DNA of 64,000 nucleotides from Streptacidiphilus pinicola (GTDB lineage Bacteria; Actinomycetota; Actinomycetes; Streptomycetales; Streptomycetaceae), in NCBI RefSeq assembly GCF_003258295.1, contig NZ_QKYN01000034.1, positions 1-64,000 on the forward strand. The letters run 5' to 3'. Below are positions 35,726 through 45,633 of this stretch, one piece after another (the stretch's first letter is position 1; each line of letters opens with the position of its first letter). The notes under the pieces were generated by a model. That model made no database searches. It saw nothing but the letters and a program-made list of their open reading frames with translations, and was not told the origin of the DNA. Made by a program: the position numbers and the translations under genes.

Positions 35726-36691
35726 GTGGCCGCACCGTATGCCGAAACGACGCTCGAACCGCTCCGGGGCCCGCTCACGGGCTACTGCTACCGGATGCTC
35801 GGCGCCTCCGCCGAGGTCGACGACGCCGTCCAGGAGACGCTGCTGCGCGCCCACCGGAACCTGCACCGCCACGACGCGACCCGGGCCAGCCTCTCCACCT
35901 GGGTGCACGGCATCGCCACCAACGTCTGCCTCGACCTGCTGCGCGGCGCCCGCCGCCGGGCCCTGCCGTGGGACCTCGGCCCGGCGTCCACCACCGGCGA
36001 GCTCGGCGCACCGCTGCCGCCCGCGCAGTGGATCGAACCGCTGGCCGACTCACGCCTGCCGCAGGTGGCCGACCCGGCCGAGCTGGCGGTGCGCCGCGAG
36101 TCGGTCCGCCTCGCCTTCGTCACCGCGCTGCAGTGGCTGCCGCCGCGGCAGCGGGCAGCGCTGGTGCTGCGCGACGTCCTCGCCTTCTCGGCGGCCGAGA
36201 CCGCGCAGATCCTCGACTGCTCCCCGGCCGCCGCCAACAGCGCGCTCCAGCGCGCCCGCGCCACCCTGGCGGAGCACCGCCCCGCGCCCGCCGACGCCGC
36301 CGACCCCGAGGGCCCGGAGACGCAGGCGCTGCTGCGCGCCTACGTGGACGCCTTCGAGTCCCACGACGTGGACCGGCTGATCGCGCTGCTCGCCGACGAC
36401 GTGCGCTCCGGCATGCCGCCGTTCCTGTGGTGGCTGCACGGCCCGGCGCGCATCGGCGCGGCCATGGAGGCGGGTGCGGAGTACTGCGCCGAGGACCGCA
36501 TGCTGCTCGGCGCGAGCGCGAACGGCAGCCCCACCATCGGCCAGTACCGGCCGGACCCGGACGGGGTGCTGCGGCCCTTCGCGCTGCTGGTGCTGGAGCT
36601 GCGCGACGGCCGGGTGGGCGAGATCGTCACCTACCTCGGCTGGGGCGACCGCTTCGCGGAGTTCGGCCTGCCGCCGAAGGTCTCCCGATGA
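35726..36691 (+). CDS. Sigma-70 factor with C-terminal SnoaL-like domain (TIGR02960 type)
   Basis: 321 residues. Sigma region 2 (about 8-75; GYCYRMLGASAEVDDAVQETLLRAHR) and region 4 (about 130-185; LPPRQRAALVLRDVLAFSAAETAQIL) are followed by a SnoaL/NTF2-like domain (about 200-320; LLRAYVDAFESHDVDRLIALLADDV). Sigma factors of this shape have no separate anti-sigma, and the fused domain tunes activity. A GTG at 35702 is an alternative start. It is divergent from the DUF3097 gene. Its stop overlaps an ATG opening a 13-codon frame. Confidence 0.9.
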   Translation: MAAPYAETTLEPLRGPLTGYCYRMLGASAEVDDAVQETLLRAHRNLHRHDATRASLSTWVHGIATNVCLDLLRGARRRALPWDLGPASTTGELGAPLPPAQWIEPLADSRLPQVADPAELAVRRESVRLAFVTALQWLPPRQRAALVLRDVLAFSAAETAQILDCSPAAANSALQRARATLAEHRPAPADAADPEGPETQALLRAYVDAFESHDVDRLIALLADDVRSGMPPFLWWLHGPARIGAAMEAGAEYCAEDRMLLGASANGSPTIGQYRPDPDGVLRPFALLVLELRDGRVGEIVTYLGWGDRFAEFGLPPKVSR

Positions 36692-36759
36692 CCGATGAGT
36701 TTCCGGGCTCCGCGTCGTACCAGGAGTGACACCACTCCGACGGACGCGAAGGCACGACC

Positions 36760-37401
36760 ATGGACACCCAGCTGCAGACCGAGACCTACGCCGAACGCGA
36801 GCGGCTCGCCTCGCTCCTCGCCGACCTGACCCCCGAGCAGTGGGACACGCCCTCGCTCTGCACGGGATGGCGGGTGCGCGAGGTGGTCGCCCACATCACG
36901 TTCCCGTTCCGGACCAAGCCGCTGCGCTTCTTCACGGGGCTGGCGGCCGCGCGCTTCTCCATCAACCGCTTCTCGGACACCGCCGCCCGGCGCGACGCCT
37001 CCCGCATGTCCGCGGACGAGCTGCTGCGCTCGCTGCGCGACAACGTCCGCCACCCCTGGCAGCCCCCGGGCGGCGGTCAGGCCGGGGCCCTCAGCCACGA
37101 CGTGATCCACGGCCTGGACCTGACCGAACCCCTCGGCCTCCCGCCGGCCCCGCCGGAGCGCATCGCCACCGTCCTCGCCAACGCGAGCGGGAGCGCCCGC
37201 GCCCTCGCCTTCTTCGGCGTCGACCTCGGCGGCGTCACCCTCCGCGCTCAGGACGCCGACATCGCCTTCGGCACGGGGGACACCGTCCTCGACCTCCCGG
37301 CCAAGGACCTGCTCCTGACCATCACCGGCCGCCGCCCATTGCCCGCCGCGGCGAAGGCGACTACAGCCCCGGGGCGCCCCACACCGGGAACCAGCGGCTG
37401 A
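36760..37401 (+). CDS. Maleylpyruvate isomerase-family mycothiol-dependent enzyme
   Basis: 213 residues. TIGR03083-type DinB fold: DLTPEQWDTPSLCTGWRVREVVAHI (first metal His), then HDVIHGLDL (second His pair), and a C-terminal SCP2-like segment DIAFGTGDTVLDLPAKDLLLTITGRR. Members use mycothiol, the actinobacterial thiol, as cofactor. The substrate is unknown. It lies 68 nt downstream of the SnoaL-tailed sigma factor and may be under its control. The last 41 nt overlap the convergent pspAB gene. Confidence 0.87.
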   Translation: MDTQLQTETYAERERLASLLADLTPEQWDTPSLCTGWRVREVVAHITFPFRTKPLRFFTGLAAARFSINRFSDTAARRDASRMSADELLRSLRDNVRHPWQPPGGGQAGALSHDVIHGLDLTEPLGLPPAPPERIATVLANASGSARALAFFGVDLGGVTLRAQDADIAFGTGDTVLDLPAKDLLLTITGRRPLPAAAKATTAPGRPTPGTSG

Positions 37402-37942
37402 GCTCCTGCTCGATGCGGAGGTCGTTGGCCAGCATGGCCTTGATCTGCAGCTCCAGCGGGTTGTCCCGCTTCTCGCCCGGCAGTGGGGCGAAGGGGTAGA
37501 AGCTGCCGCGCTTGTAGAGGTAGACCAGGGCCAGCTTGCGGTGCTGCGCGTCGGTGAAGTTGACCAGCGTGCACAGCAGCTGCGGGCCGAAGCCCTGGGA
37601 CTCCAGGCCGGAGTTGACCGCGTGGACGTCGTTGACGAGCGAGACGATGTCGTCCGGCGACTGCCGCGCGGTGATCCAGCTGTAGCCGTAGGAGTCCCGC
37701 TGGGTCACCTCGATCGCTTGGCCGCCGCGGCCGGTGTCCGCGTCGAGCAGCGCCTGGATGTCCTGCTGGACCTGGGCGAACGCGCCGCCCTCGGCCGCGG
37801 CGAAGCAGACGGAGCCGACGCCGGTCGGCTTGAAGCCCGCGGCGGCCTCCAGGGTGATCGCGGCCGAGGGGAGGCCGAAGAGCTGGTCGAGGTCGGGCTT
37901 GACCGGCTTGGTCCGGCCCAGCAGGGCGTCCAGGAAACCCAT
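37361..37942 (-). CDS. pspAB: PspA-associated protein PspAB
   Basis: 193 residues. It opens MGFLDALLGRTKPVKPDLDQLF, then FKPTGVGSVCFAAAEGGAF, WITARQSPDDIVSLVNDVHAVN, and ends RIEQELSRWFPVWGAPGL. I recognise this as the PspAB family, found next to htpX in actinobacteria and linked to envelope stress. It is cytosolic, with no membrane helix. It is probably co-transcribed with htpX, 54 nt upstream. Its 3' end overlaps the convergent gene by 41 nt. Confidence 0.87.
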   Translation of the reverse strand: MGFLDALLGRTKPVKPDLDQLFGLPSAAITLEAAAGFKPTGVGSVCFAAAEGGAFAQVQQDIQALLDADTGRGGQAIEVTQRDSYGYSWITARQSPDDIVSLVNDVHAVNSGLESQGFGPQLLCTLVNFTDAQHRKLALVYLYKRGSFYPFAPLPGEKRDNPLELQIKAMLANDLRIEQELSRWFPVWGAPGL

Positions 37943-37996
37943 CGCTACGTGTGTCCTCTCAGCTCTTCGCTATGTGCTGCAGTTCTAGCGCAATGC

Positions 37997-38917
37997 TCAG
38001 CTCTTGCCGAGCTCTGCGGAGATCTTGCCGAGCTGCTCCAGGCGCTGCTCCAGCGAGGGGTGCGTGGAGAAGGCGTTCGTCGCGATCTCACGGGCCGACA
38101 GGGCCGGGGCGAAGTAGAAGGCGTTGTACGGCTGCGCCTTGCGCAGATCCTGTGAGGGGATCGCGCCGATGTCGCCGGTCACCTTGGTCAGGGCCGAGGC
38201 CAGCGCCGAGGGGCGGCCGGTCAGCAGCGCGGCCGAGCGGTCCGCCGACAGCTCGCGGTAGCGCGAGAGCAGCCGGGTCAGCAGGAAGCTGATCGCGTAC
38301 ACGACGGCGCTCACGGCGATGACGATCAGCGCGGCGACGGCGGTGTTGTCGTTGTCCCGGTTGTCGCGGTCGTTGAAGCCGCCGAACATGCCGAACTGCA
38401 GGCCGACGCGGGTGATGATGCCGGCCATCACGCCGAGGAAGCCGGCGATCGTCATCACCGCGACGTCGCGGTGCGCGACGTGGGAGAGCTCGTGGGCGAG
38501 CACGCCCTCCAGCTCCTCCGGCTCGAGCCGGCGCAGCAGACCGGTGGTGACGCAGACCACGGCGTTCTTCTCGTTGCGGCCCGTGGCGAAGGCGTTCGGC
38601 ATGTCGGTGTCGGCCACGGCGACCCGCGGCTTGGGCATGTCGGCCAGGGCGCAGAGGCGGTCGACGGTGCCGTGCAGCTCGGGGAACTCCTCGGGCGAGA
38701 CCTCACGGGCGCCCATGCTGAATGCGGCGATCTTGTCGCTGAACCAGAACTGCGCGACGAACAGCCCACCGGCGAGGATGACGACGATCGGCCATGCCCC
38801 GCGCAACAGCACCAGCAGCAGACCGACGAAGGCCACGAAGAGCAGACCGATCAAGAACATCGTGATCAGCATGCGCGTGGTCAGCCCGCGGTCCGGCGCG
38901 AATCGAGTCCTGGACAT
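37997..38917 (-). CDS. htpX: Zinc metalloprotease HtpX
   Basis: 306 residues. Two N-terminal transmembrane helices (about 18-56) precede the M48 domain with zinc motif [12 protein letters not shown] and the third ligand Glu in [13 protein letters not shown]. Two more helices lie between them. HtpX degrades misfolded membrane proteins. The ATG at 38917 has an AGGAGG site on the minus strand. It is divergent from hrcA and next to pspAB, so it falls in a quality-control cluster. Confidence 0.95.
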   Translation of the reverse strand: MSRTRFAPDRGLTTRMLITMFLIGLLFVAFVGLLLVLLRGAWPIVVILAGGLFVAQFWFSDKIAAFSMGAREVSPEEFPELHGTVDRLCALADMPKPRVAVADTDMPNAFATGRNEKNAVVCVTTGLLRRLEPEELEGVLAHELSHVAHRDVAVMTIAGFLGVMAGIITRVGLQFGMFGGFNDRDNRDNDNTAVAALIVIAVSAVVYAISFLLTRLLSRYRELSADRSAALLTGRPSALASALTKVTGDIGAIPSQDLRKAQPYNAFYFAPALSAREIATNAFSTHPSLEQRLEQLGKISAELGKS

Positions 38918-39024
38918 GAGGTCCCTCCTGGGGCGGTGGACTGCCGATGCAATTCTGCCTGTCGCCCTCGGTATGTGGTACGTCTGACGAGGTCCAGACG
39001 TTCCGGTCGTGGACCGTCGCGCTT

Positions 39025-39030
39025 TACACT
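39025..39030 (+). promoter_or_regulatory. Possible -10 of the hrcA-dnaJ promoter
   Basis: TACACT (TAnnnT) lies 16 nt before the CIRCE element. TTCCGG at 39001-39006, 18 nt upstream, is a weak -35 match. Confidence 0.4.
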
Positions 39031-39045
39031 GACAGCTGACGGAGG

Positions 39046-39072
39046 CTGGCACTCGAATGTCCAGAGTGCCAG
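39046..39072. promoter_or_regulatory. CIRCE operator upstream of hrcA
   Basis: CTGGCACTC (39046-39054), a 9-nt spacer, and GAGTGCCAG (39064-39072) form a perfect 9-9-9 inverted repeat matching the CIRCE layout TTAGCACTC-N9-GAGTGCTAA. It ends 46 nt before the hrcA start and predicts autorepression by HrcA. Confidence 0.93.
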
Positions 39073-39118
39073 AGCCGAGGTAGGGACAGGATCAAGGTCC
39101 GGCTGGAGGTGCGTGCCC

Positions 39119-40150
39119 GTGCGTGAGGAGCGTCAGCTCGACGACCGCAAGCTCGCGGTGCTGCGCGCCATCGTGCAGGACTACGTCGGCACCGAGGAGC
39201 CGGTCGGCTCGAAGGCCCTGGTCGAACGGCACAACCTGGGCGTCTCCTCGGCGACCGTGCGCAACGACATGGCCGTGCTCGAGGACGAGGGGTTCATCCA
39301 CCAGCCGCACACCAGTGCCGGGCGGGTCCCCACGGACAAGGGCTACCGCCTCTTCGTGGACCGGTTGACCGAGGTCAAGCCGCTGTCGGTGGCCGAGCGT
39401 CGCGCCATCACCAACTTCCTGGACCAGTCCGTCGACCTCGACGACGTGGTGGCCCGCACGGTCCGGCTGCTCGCGCAGCTGACCCGTCAGGTCGCCGTCG
39501 TCCAGTACCCGTCGCTGACCCGGTCCACGGTCCGGCACGTCGAGCTGGTCGCGCTGAGCCCGACGCGGGTGATGCTGGTGCTGATCACCGACACCGGCCG
39601 GGTCGAGCAGCGCCTGGTCGACTGCCCGGCGCCGGTCGGCGAGGCGACCCTCGGCGAGCTGCGCAGCCGCCTCAACGCGGGCGCCGGAGGCCGCCGCTTC
39701 GCGGAGGTGCCGCGTCTGTTGCAGGACCTGCCCGAAAGTTTCACACCCCAGGACCGCCCCGCCGTCTCGACCGTGCTGTCCACGCTGTTCGAGGCCCTGG
39801 TGGAGCAGACCGAGGAGCGCGTCGTTCTCGGCGGCACCGCCAACCTGACCCGGTTCCCGCACGACTTCCCGCTCACCATCGCCCCCGTGCTGGAGGCGCT
39901 GGAGGAACAGGTTGTGCTGCTGCGACTACTGGGTGAGACCGCGGACCCCGGCGTGATGGTCAGAATCGGTCACGAGAACGCCTACGAGGGCCTCAATTCC
40001 ACCTCGGTGGTCTCGGTGGGCTACGGTTCGGGCGACGAGACCGTCGCCAAACTCGGCGTGGTCGGCCCGACTCGCATGGACTACCCGGGAACCATGGCCG
40101 CCGTCCGGGCGGTTGCCCGGTACGTGGGCCAGATCCTGGCAGCGTCCTAG
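39119..40150 (+). CDS. hrcA: Heat-inducible transcription repressor HrcA
   Basis: 343 residues. A winged-helix N-terminal domain ([57 protein letters not shown]) and a GAF-like dimerisation domain. It represses chaperone genes by binding CIRCE, and GroE assists its folding. A CIRCE site is directly upstream. The GTG at 39119 has GGAGGT 8 nt before it. A GTG at 39113 would be too close to that site. It is first in the hrcA-dnaJ operon. Confidence 0.96.
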   Translation: MREERQLDDRKLAVLRAIVQDYVGTEEPVGSKALVERHNLGVSSATVRNDMAVLEDEGFIHQPHTSAGRVPTDKGYRLFVDRLTEVKPLSVAERRAITNFLDQSVDLDDVVARTVRLLAQLTRQVAVVQYPSLTRSTVRHVELVALSPTRVMLVLITDTGRVEQRLVDCPAPVGEATLGELRSRLNAGAGGRRFAEVPRLLQDLPESFTPQDRPAVSTVLSTLFEALVEQTEERVVLGGTANLTRFPHDFPLTIAPVLEALEEQVVLLRLLGETADPGVMVRIGHENAYEGLNSTSVVSVGYGSGDETVAKLGVVGPTRMDYPGTMAAVRAVARYVGQILAAS

Positions 40151-40246
40151 GCGGCAGCGACGACGCGACGACCGACGCAGCAGGGACCGACCACACCGGC
40201 CCGACGACCGGCACGAGCCTCAGACGGAAACTAGCGGAGCATTTTG

Positions 40247-41389
40247 GTGGCCACGGACTACTACGCGGTACTCGGCGTCCGACGGGACGCGAGTCAGGAC
40301 GAGATCAAGAAGGCTTTCCGCCGTCTGGCGCGCGAGCTGCACCCTGACGTCAACCCGGACCCGAAGACGCAGGAGCGGTTCAAGGAGATCAACGCCGCGT
40401 ACGAGGTCCTCTCCGACCCGAACAAGCGGCAGGTCTACGACCTCGGCGGCGACCCGCTGTCCGCGACGGGCGCGGGAGCCGGCGCGGGCGGCTTCGGCCA
40501 GGGCGCGGGCTTCGGCTTCAGCGACATCATGGACGCCTTCTTCGGCGCGTCCGGCGGTCAGCGCGGCCCGCGTTCACGGACCCGCCGGGGCCAGGACGCC
40601 ATGATCCGGATCGACATCGATCTGGAGGAGGCGGCCTTCGGCACGACCAAGGACATCCAGGTCGACACCGCGGTCCGCTGCAACACCTGCAACGGTGAGG
40701 GCGCGGCCCCGGGCACCTCGGCCCAGACCTGCGACATGTGCCGCGGCCGCGGCGAGATCTCCCAGGTGACCCGCTCGTTCCTGGGCCAGGTCATGACCTC
40801 GCGGCCGTGTCCGCAGTGTCAGGGCTTCGGCACGGTCGTCCCGACGCCCTGCCCCGAGTGCGCGGGCGACGGTCGCGTGCGCGCGCGCCGGACGCTGACG
40901 GTCAAGATCCCGGCGGGTGTCGACACCGGCACGCGCATCCAGCTCGCCGGCGAGGGCGAGATCGGCCCGGGCGGCGGCCAGGCGGGCGACCTCTACGTCG
41001 AGATCTCGGAGAACCCGCACGCGATCTTCCAGCGTCGGGGCGACGACCTGCACTGCACGGTGACCCTGCCGATGACGGCGGCGTCGCTCGGCACGAAGGT
41101 TCCGTTGGAGACGCTGGACGGTATGGCGGAGATCGACATCCGCCCTGGGACCCAGTCGGGCCAGTCCATCCCCCTGCACGGGCGCGGCATCACGCACCTG
41201 CGGGGCGGCGGCCGAGGTGACCTGATCGTCCACGTCGAGGTCCTGACGCCCAGCAAGCTGGACGCGGAACAGGAGAACCTGCTCCGGCAGCTGGCCAAGC
41301 TGCGCGGCGAGGAGCGCCCGTCCGGGCAGTTCGCGCCCGGGCAGCAGGGGCTGTTCTCGCGCCTCAAGGACGCGTTCAACGGGCGTTAG
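40247..41389 (+). CDS. dnaJ: Chaperone protein DnaJ (DnaJ2)
   Basis: 380 residues. J domain with HPD at 32-34, a Gly-rich segment, four CxxCxGxG zinc motifs ([32 protein letters not shown]), then the two beta-barrel C-terminal domains. It is the co-chaperone that stimulates DnaK ATPase. The GTG at 40247 gives the standard opening. A TTG one codon earlier is rejected. It is co-transcribed with hrcA, and hence under CIRCE control rather than with dnaK. Confidence 0.96.
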   Translation: MATDYYAVLGVRRDASQDEIKKAFRRLARELHPDVNPDPKTQERFKEINAAYEVLSDPNKRQVYDLGGDPLSATGAGAGAGGFGQGAGFGFSDIMDAFFGASGGQRGPRSRTRRGQDAMIRIDIDLEEAAFGTTKDIQVDTAVRCNTCNGEGAAPGTSAQTCDMCRGRGEISQVTRSFLGQVMTSRPCPQCQGFGTVVPTPCPECAGDGRVRARRTLTVKIPAGVDTGTRIQLAGEGEIGPGGGQAGDLYVEISENPHAIFQRRGDDLHCTVTLPMTAASLGTKVPLETLDGMAEIDIRPGTQSGQSIPLHGRGITHLRGGGRGDLIVHVEVLTPSKLDAEQENLLRQLAKLRGEERPSGQFAPGQQGLFSRLKDAFNGR

Positions 41390-41395
41390 CCACTG

Positions 41396-41496
41396 AGGGG
41401 CGCGGGGAACTGCGCGACAAGCCACTGATGGGGTGGGTCGCCGCACGCGCAGGGCCATCCGCATAGGGTGGTTCTCGCGCAGTTCCCCGCGCCCCT
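41396..41496. repeat. 21-bp inverted repeat with GGGGCGCGGGG arms
   Basis: A perfect 21-nt arm at 41396-41416 is matched by its reverse complement at 41476-41496 around a 59-nt centre. The arm begins AGGGGCGCGGGG and ends AACTGCGCG. It fills the dnaJ-rsmE gap. It can act as a terminator of dnaJ and belongs to a repeat family (see 45562 and 61503). Confidence 0.8.
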
Positions 41497-41528
41497 GACA
41501 TGTGCCCTTCCGAAGGTAGAGCAAGCAA

Positions 41529-42278
41529 GTGACCGCTCCGGTGTTTCTCATCCCCCCTGACCGAATCGTGACCGCGCGGGTCGGGGCCGTGGTGCGGCTG
41601 GACGGCGCCGAGGGGCGGCACGCCGTCTCCGTGAAGCGGATGAACCCCGGTGAGGAGGTCGTGCTCACCGACGGTGAGGGGGCCGGGCTGCGCGGGGCCG
41701 TCGCCGCCGTCGAGGGGAAGGACGTCCTCGACGTCACCGTCGCCGAGCTGCTCTCCGAGCCTGAGCCGGACGTCCGCATCGTCGTGGTGCAGGCGCTGCC
41801 GAAGGGTGACCGCGGGGAGCTCGCGGTGGAGTTGATGACCGAGGTCGGGGTGGACGAGATCGTGCCCTGGCAGGCGTCCCGCTGCATCACGCAGTGGAAG
41901 GGCGAGCGCGGCGAGAAGGCCCTCGGGAAGTGGCGCGCGACAGCGCGCGAGGCGGGGAAGCAGTCGCGCCGGCTGCGGTTCCCCGTCGTGCACGGGGCGA
42001 TGAGCACCCGTCAGGTCGCGACGCTGCTCGCCTCGGCCACCCTCCCGGGCGTCCTGCACGAGGAGGGCGCGGCCCGGCTCGCCTCCGCCGACCTGCCCTC
42101 GTCCGGCTCCGTCGTCCTGGTCGTCGGCCCGGAGGGCGGGGTCTCCCCGGACGAGATGGACACCTTCACCACCGCCGGCGCCGGCGCCTACCTTCTCGGC
42201 CCCTCGGTCCTGCGCACCTCCACCGCCGGCATCGCCGCCGCCTCGCTGCTGCTCGGCCGTAGCGGCCGCTGGAACTGA
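41529..42278 (+). CDS. rsmE: 16S rRNA (uracil-1498-N3)-methyltransferase
   Basis: 249 residues. An N-terminal PUA-like domain (VRLDGAEGRHAVSVKRMNPGEEVVLTDG) and a SPOUT knot domain (VVVQALPKGDRGELAVELMTEVGVDEI; SSGSVVLVVGPEGGVSPDEM; LLGPSVLRTSTAGIAA). It methylates U1498 of 16S rRNA with SAM. The GTG start is 32 nt after the inverted repeat. Its usual position is next to dnaJ and the HIT gene. Here the large tricorn gene sits between rsmE and the HIT gene. Confidence 0.95.
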   Translation: MTAPVFLIPPDRIVTARVGAVVRLDGAEGRHAVSVKRMNPGEEVVLTDGEGAGLRGAVAAVEGKDVLDVTVAELLSEPEPDVRIVVVQALPKGDRGELAVELMTEVGVDEIVPWQASRCITQWKGERGEKALGKWRATAREAGKQSRRLRFPVVHGAMSTRQVATLLASATLPGVLHEEGAARLASADLPSSGSVVLVVGPEGGVSPDEMDTFTTAGAGAYLLGPSVLRTSTAGIAAASLLLGRSGRWN

Positions 42279-42344
42279 GTTCGGTCTGGTTCGCTCACGG
42301 AAAAAGATCTCGTATCCCGGACGTCCGCTGGGTAGCGTGCGCCC

Positions 42345-45300
42345 GTGACAGAGACCCAGGCGCAGACCCAGAAGCAGACACCCGACAGCGACGGCTACTT
42401 CCGGTACCCCGACATCCACGGCGACCTCGTCGCCTTCGTGGCCGAGGACGACGTGTGGGTCGCCCCCGTCGCCGGGGGGCGGGCGTGGCGGGTGAGTGCG
42501 GATCAGGTGCCGGTGAGCAGGCCGAGGTTCTCACCGGACGGCACCCTGCTGGCGTGGGCGTCGACGCGGGACGGCGCGCCCGAGGTGCATGTCGCGCCGG
42601 TCGAGGGCGGGCCCGCGCGGCGGTTGACGTACTGGGGGAACGCCAACACCACCGTGCTGGGCTGGACCGCCGACGGCGAGGTGCTCGCCGCGAGCGCGCA
42701 GGGTCGCCGGTCCCGGGCGCATGTGTGGGCGCACGCCGTCCCGCTGGACGGCGGGCCCGCCCGCACGCTGCCCTACGGGCGGCTCAGCGGGCTCGCCCTG
42801 CAGCAGGACGGGGACGGCGTGCTGCTGGCCTCCGCCACCGCCGGGCGCGAGGCCGCGCACTGGAAGCGCTACCGCGGCGGCACGGCGAGCAAGCTCTGGA
42901 TCGGCAGCGAGGACGGCGAGTTCGCCCGCCTCCACGCCGAGCTGGACGGACAGCTCGACTCCCCGATGTGGCTGGGCGAGCGCGTCGCCTTCCTCTCCGA
43001 CCACGACGGCGTCGCCCGCCTCTGGTCCAGCCTCCCGGACGGCTCCGACCTGCGGACCCACGGCGGGCACGACTTCTACGCCCGCAACGCCGCCACCGAC
43101 GGCCACCGCGTCGTCTACCACGCGGGCGGCGACCTGTGGTTGGTCGACTCGCTCGACGAGGGTGTCGCGCCGCGCCCGCTGGACGTACGGCTCGGCGGAC
43201 CGCGCAGCGGGCGGCAGCCGCATCCGGTCGCCGCGGGGGCGCACCTGGGCGAGGTCGCCGTCGACGCGGACGGACGGTCCAGCGTGGTCGAGGTACGCGG
43301 CACCCTGCACCGGGTGACCCATCGCGACGGCCCGGTCCGCGCGCTGGCCGCGACGCCGGGCGTGCGGCACCGCCTGCCGGTCGCGCTGCCTGACGGTGCG
43401 TCGGCGTGGGTGACGGACGCCGAGGGCGAGGACGCGCTGGAGTTCTCCGACGGCCGCCGCGTGCTCGCCGGCCGCCTCGGCCGGGTCGAGGAGCTGGCGG
43501 CCTCGCCCGACGGCCGCCTGCTGGCGGTCGCCGACCGCACCGGCCGGGTGCTGCTGATCGAGACAGCCGACACCGCGGACGCGCCGCGGGAGCTGGACCG
43601 CAGCGAGTACGGCGCCGCCGGCGGGCTCGTCTTCTCGCCCGACTCGCGGTGGCTCGCCTGGTCGCACCAGGTGTTCTGCGAGGGGATGCTGACGCAGATC
43701 CGGCTCGCCGACACCGGGACCGGCCAGATCGTCGAGGCGACGCCGCGGCGCTTCCGCGACTGGTCGCCCGCGTTCACGCAGGACGGCCGCCACCTGGCGT
43801 TCCTCTCCGCGCGCGACTTCGACCCGGTCTACGACGAGCACGTCTTCGACCTGTCCTTCCCCGCCGCCTCCCGGCCCTACCTGCTGACCCTCACCGCCGA
43901 GGCGCTCTCGCCGTTCGGCCCGCTGCTGGAGGGCCGCCCGGTCGGCCGCGCGGGCGACGCGAAGCCCGCCGGGGACGAGGCCGAGCCGACCCCGGCGACC
44001 GAGGTGGAGCTCGCGGGCCTGGAGGCCCGCGTGCTGGCCTTCCCCGTCCCCGCCGGACGCTACGGCAGCCTGCACGCCGTCAAGGGCGGCGTCGCCTGGC
44101 TGCGCCACCCGCTCGTCGGCAACCTGGGCAACGGCCGCGCCACCCCGGAGACCCAGCCGGAGCGCAGCGCGCTGGAGCACTACGACCTGACCGCGCGTCG
44201 GCTCACCGTGCTCGTCGACGCGCTCGACGACTACGCGGTCTCCGGCGACGGCAGCCGCGTCGTGGTCCGCGACGGCCGTACGCTGACGGTGCTGCCCGCC
44301 GACAGCCGCGTCGACAAGGACGACCGGGACTCCCGCGTCGAGGTGGACCTCTCCCGGGTCCGGGTGACCGTCGAACCCGCCGCCGAGTGGCGGCAGATGT
44401 TCGACGAGACCGCCCGCCTGATGCGTGACAACTTCTGGCGCGCCGACCTGGGAGGCATGGACTGGGACGGCGTCCAGGCCCGCTACCGGCCGCTGGTCGA
44501 GCGCCTGGGCAGTCACGGCGACCTCGTCGACCTGCTCTGGGAGCTCCAGGGCGAGCCCGGCACCTCCCACGCCTACGTCACCCCGCGGGCGTCCGGCCCG
44601 GAGGCGGCCCGCCGTCAGGGCTTCCTCGGCGCGGACCTGGCCCGCGACGAGCAGGGCCTCTGGCGGATCACCGCCGTGCTGCCCGGTGAGTCCTCCGACC
44701 CGCAAGCCCGCTCGCCGCTGGCCGCGCCGGGCGTCGCGGTCCGCGCCGGCGACGCGCTGGTGGCCGTGGACGGCCGCCCCGTCGAGGCCCTCACCGGCCC
44801 CGCGCCGCTGCTGGTCGGCACGGCCGGCAAGCCCGTCGAGCTGACCGTCGCCCCGGCGGACGGCGGCGCGGAGCGCACCGTCGTCGTGGTGCCGCTGGCC
44901 GACGAGTCGTCACTGCGCTACCACGTGTGGGTCGCCGACCGCCGGGCCCACGTCCACGCGGCGTCCGGCGGCCGCCTCGGCTACCTGCACGTCCCGGACA
45001 TGGTCAGCAACGGCTGGGCGCAGCTCCACCGCGATCTGCGCACCGAGGTGCTGAACGAGGGCCTGGTCGTCGACGTCCGCGAGAACCGCGGCGGGCACAC
45101 CTCGCAGCTGGTCATCGAGAAGCTGAACCGCCGCGTCATCGGCTGGGACCTGGAGCGGGACTCCGTCCCGATGAGCTACCCCATGGACGCCCCGCGCGGC
45201 CCGCTGGTCGCCGTCACGGACGAGTTCGCCGGCTCCGACGGCGACATCGTCGGCGGCGCGTTCCAGGCCCTGCGCCTCGGCCCCGTGGTCGGCGCGCGCA

Positions 45301-45563
45301 GCTGGGGCGGCGTGATCGGCATCGACATGCGGTACAGCCTCGTCGACGGCACCGCGGTCACCCAACCGCGCTATGCCACCTGGATGGAGGGCTACGGCTG
45401 GGGCCTGGAGAACCACGGCGTGGACCCGGACGTCCCCGTCCCCTGCACCCCGGCCGACTGGGTGGCCGGCCGCGACCCCCAACTCGACGAGGCGATCAGG
45501 CTGGCCCTCGCCGCGCTGGCCACCACCCCGGCCGCGACCCCGCCCTCGCTCCCGGAGCTGTAG
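42345..45563 (+). CDS. Tricorn protease homologue (S41B)
   Basis: 1072 residues. N-terminal six- and seven-blade beta-propellers (about 15-670; repeated FSPDGTLLAWAS, SPDSRWLAWSHQ), a helical C1 domain, a PDZ domain (about 760-850) and the C2 S41 core. The catalytic residues match archaeal tricorn in position: S741-H742 in SHAYV, nucleophile S964 and D965 in GSDGD, E1022 in ENHGVD. It degrades peptides released by the proteasome, forming a large cytosolic assembly. The GTG start is 66 nt after rsmE. The stop codon overlaps a half-copy of the GGGGCGCGGGG repeat. Confidence 0.92.
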   Translation: MTETQAQTQKQTPDSDGYFRYPDIHGDLVAFVAEDDVWVAPVAGGRAWRVSADQVPVSRPRFSPDGTLLAWASTRDGAPEVHVAPVEGGPARRLTYWGNANTTVLGWTADGEVLAASAQGRRSRAHVWAHAVPLDGGPARTLPYGRLSGLALQQDGDGVLLASATAGREAAHWKRYRGGTASKLWIGSEDGEFARLHAELDGQLDSPMWLGERVAFLSDHDGVARLWSSLPDGSDLRTHGGHDFYARNAATDGHRVVYHAGGDLWLVDSLDEGVAPRPLDVRLGGPRSGRQPHPVAAGAHLGEVAVDADGRSSVVEVRGTLHRVTHRDGPVRALAATPGVRHRLPVALPDGASAWVTDAEGEDALEFSDGRRVLAGRLGRVEELAASPDGRLLAVADRTGRVLLIETADTADAPRELDRSEYGAAGGLVFSPDSRWLAWSHQVFCEGMLTQIRLADTGTGQIVEATPRRFRDWSPAFTQDGRHLAFLSARDFDPVYDEHVFDLSFPAASRPYLLTLTAEALSPFGPLLEGRPVGRAGDAKPAGDEAEPTPATEVELAGLEARVLAFPVPAGRYGSLHAVKGGVAWLRHPLVGNLGNGRATPETQPERSALEHYDLTARRLTVLVDALDDYAVSGDGSRVVVRDGRTLTVLPADSRVDKDDRDSRVEVDLSRVRVTVEPAAEWRQMFDETARLMRDNFWRADLGGMDWDGVQARYRPLVERLGSHGDLVDLLWELQGEPGTSHAYVTPRASGPEAARRQGFLGADLARDEQGLWRITAVLPGESSDPQARSPLAAPGVAVRAGDALVAVDGRPVEALTGPAPLLVGTAGKPVELTVAPADGGAERTVVVVPLADESSLRYHVWVADRRAHVHAASGGRLGYLHVPDMVSNGWAQLHRDLRTEVLNEGLVVDVRENRGGHTSQLVIEKLNRRVIGWDLERDSVPMSYPMDAPRGPLVAVTDEFAGSDGDIVGGAFQALRLGPVVGARSWGGVIGIDMRYSLVDGTAVTQPRYATWMEGYGWGLENHGVDPDVPVPCTPADWVAGRDPQLDEAIRLALAALATTPAATPPSLPEL

Positions 45564-45593
45564 TTCCCCGCACCCCTGATGGCTGAGGCCATC
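45562..45593. repeat. Half-copy of the GGGGCGCGGGG element plus a small hairpin
   Basis: AGTTCCCCGCACCCCT (45562-45577) differs at one base from the arm at 41481-41496. It is followed directly by a 6-bp hairpin GATGGC/GCCATC (45578-45593), a possible weak terminator of the tricorn gene. Confidence 0.55.
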
Positions 45594-45633
45594 GGTACCA
45601 TTCCGTACGAGAACCCCGATGTAGGAGCGTGTG

